Assembly: GCA_022819605.1 (NCBI GenBank)
Contig: JAJEGW010000154.1
Location: 1-32,343, forward strand
From: Silicimonas sp.
GTDB lineage: Bacteria > Pseudomonadota > Alphaproteobacteria > Rhodobacterales > Rhodobacteraceae
Reading direction: 5' to 3'
Length of the DNA: 32,343 nt
The notes under the pieces were generated by a model. The model worked only from the letters and a program-made list of their open reading frames with translations, was not told the origin of the DNA and did no database searches. Of the stretch, positions 31,147-32,343 are shown in pieces (the stretch's first letter is position 1; each line of letters begins with the position of its first letter). The position numbers and the translations under genes were made by a program.

Positions 31147-32343
31147 TTAGGCAGGCATGAATTCGGAGAAGAGCGACTCCCCGTTCGGCTTCAGCCCCGG
31201 CTTGATCGTGTCGCGATGAATCGCGCCGACAACCTCGTGGGTCAGGAAGACGTAGCAACCGCTCTCGTCCATGATCCCTTGCATCTTCTTGTAGATCTCG
31301 TCCCGCTTCGCCAGATCGCTTTCGACGAGACCCTGATCATGCAGCGCCTTGTACTCTGCGTTGTCAAACCGCTCCCAGTTCCACACGCCGACCTGCTCCG
31401 GCGTGAACCAGACCGTCGCCCATGACGGGTCGGGCTGCATCGAAAAGCGGCTGAGGATCAGCTGCAGCTTCAGAAAGTAGTCACCGTCCTTGGAGCCGAG
31501 CGTCCAGAAGGTTCCGCTGTCATTCTGCTTGATTTCGCAGTTGATACCGACGTCGGCAAGATTTGCCTGGATCACCTGCGCAGCTGCGAGGCGTTCGGAC
31601 TGGTTGAGGATGTCCAGCGTGACATTGAGACCTGTCGCGCCTTCCTGCGCCAGAAGCTCGCGCGCCCGGTCCGGATCGTAGTCGTAGGTCACGCTGTCGC
31701 GCGATCCAGGCAGGCCCGGAGCGAGGATGCCGTTTCCAACGGCGGCGGCACCAAAATAGGCCGCGTCCACAACGGTCTGGCGATCAATGGCATGCTGCAC
31801 CGCCCGGCGGATGTTGAGGTTGGTAAAGGGCTCGGCATCCTGGTTGATTCCCAGCCAGACATAAGCCAACGATGGCTTCTCCAGCACCACTGAACCCGCG
31901 GGCGGGTTCGCCTTGAGCCTTGGCAGGGACGACACTGAGGTCCAGGTGTAATCCAGGTCGCCTGCCTCAAAGCCGCGCTCGGCAGTGGCCGGGTCCTCGA
32001 TCGGGATGATCTGGATTTCGTCGAATCCGCCCGGTTCATGCGCCCAGTCAGGATTGCGCCTCAGGATCGTCTTCTGCTTGGGCTGCCACTCCGCAAGCAG
32101 ATACTGGCCGGACTGGGCTACAGGATTCGTGGTGATCTTGTCGCCCAGCTCTTCCATGGCTTTCTTGGAAAGAACGCACGATGCCGGCGTCGGAAGGGTC
32201 GTGCTCCAAAGCGGCACGAACTTGTTCTTCAAGTGGATGAGACCGGAAAGCTTGTCCTTGACTTCAACCTCCTTCAGGGCGTCCCAATCTCCCGCGTACG
32301 GGCTTTCCATGGCAGGATCAGCGATCCGTTCGATCGAGAATTT
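31147..32343 (-). CDS. ABC transporter periplasmic binding protein, family 5 (DppA/OppA-like), C-terminal part
   Basis: The frame runs 398 residues from the right edge to its stop; the N-terminus with signal peptide is outside the window. Family 5 features are visible. They include the NPVAQSGQYLLAEW segment, FDEIQIIPIEDPATAERGFEAGDLDY, the GINQDAEPFTNLNIRRAVQHAIDR helix (the most conserved stretch), and DPDRARELLAQEG. Such proteins bind peptides, opines, glutathione or nickel complexes for Dpp/Opp-type importers. It may serve the dppBCDF operon at 20552-24294, which lacks its own binding protein, or a transporter lying beyond the edge. Coding continues upstream of the first ATG at 32310 (residues KFSIERIADPA), so the fragment is open to the edge. 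Confidence 0.92.
   Translation of the reverse strand, partial: KFSIERIADPAMESPYAGDWDALKEVEVKDKLSGLIHLKNKFVPLWSTTLPTPASCVLSKKAMEELGDKITTNPVAQSGQYLLAEWQPKQKTILRRNPDWAHEPGGFDEIQIIPIEDPATAERGFEAGDLDYTWTSVSSLPRLKANPPAGSVVLEKPSLAYVWLGINQDAEPFTNLNIRRAVQHAIDRQTVVDAAYFGAAAVGNGILAPGLPGSRDSVTYDYDPDRARELLAQEGATGLNVTLDILNQSERLAAAQVIQANLADVGINCEIKQNDSGTFWTLGSKDGDYFLKLQLILSRFSMQPDPSWATVWFTPEQVGVWNWERFDNAEYKALHDQGLVESDLAKRDEIYKKMQGIMDESGCYVFLTHEVVGAIHRDTIKPGLKPNGESLFSEFMPA

Overview
The window looks like a chromosomal segment of an alphaproteobacterium, most likely Rhodobacterales or a close relative. The reasons are the GC-rich coding sequence, a rhizobial-type two-subdomain pyruvate carboxylase, a small unknown protein I associate with Rhodobacterales, and a dense set of TTT, TRAP and Dpp-type ABC transporters. 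No integrase, transposase, phage gene or CRISPR array was seen, so it reads as a catabolic and transport region rather than a mobile island.

Layout. Positions 1-1786 (minus) hold a tripartite tricarboxylate transporter, tctC-tctB-tctA, with tctA cut by the left edge. A divergent IclR-family regulator follows at 1891-2649. Next come a small VOC (glyoxalase-fold) protein, elongation factor P (minus), a small conserved unknown protein, an M29 aminopeptidase and a UvrD/PcrA helicase (minus). A short protein with a ribbon-helix-helix-like segment lies at 8633-9028, followed by about 465 bp with no convincing gene.

Positions 9.5-20.0 kb form a likely 2-hydroxy-acid/lactate block. It holds an FMN alpha-hydroxy-acid oxidase, then pyruvate carboxylase broken by a one-base loss in a G run at 11968-11971. 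On the minus strand follows an operon dctP, fused dctQM, and a second FMN alpha-hydroxy-acid oxidase. A FadR/GntR regulator is transcribed divergently from dctP. The inferred logic is import of a hydroxy acid by the TRAP system, oxidation to a 2-oxo acid such as pyruvate, and carboxylation to oxaloacetate. The substrate is not proven by the sequence.

Positions 20.5-29.2 kb form one plus-strand operon, mostly with 4-bp ATGA overlaps: dppB, dppC, dppD, dppF, two tandem CocE/NonD-type serine hydrolases, and an alpha/beta hydrolase that appears to start at TTG. It has no substrate-binding protein of its own. A family 5 binding protein lies on the minus strand at the right edge, after a tRNA-Gly(GCC) gene and a CaiB/BaiF CoA-transferase. 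The operon probably imports a peptide-like or amide/ester compound and cleaves it in the cytoplasm.

Two very small candidate genes with good ribosome binding sites were found between the FadR regulator and dppB: 55 aa on minus and 25 aa on plus. Several inverted repeats in intergenic regions are candidate operators or terminators. All assignments come from reading motifs; no database search was possible.
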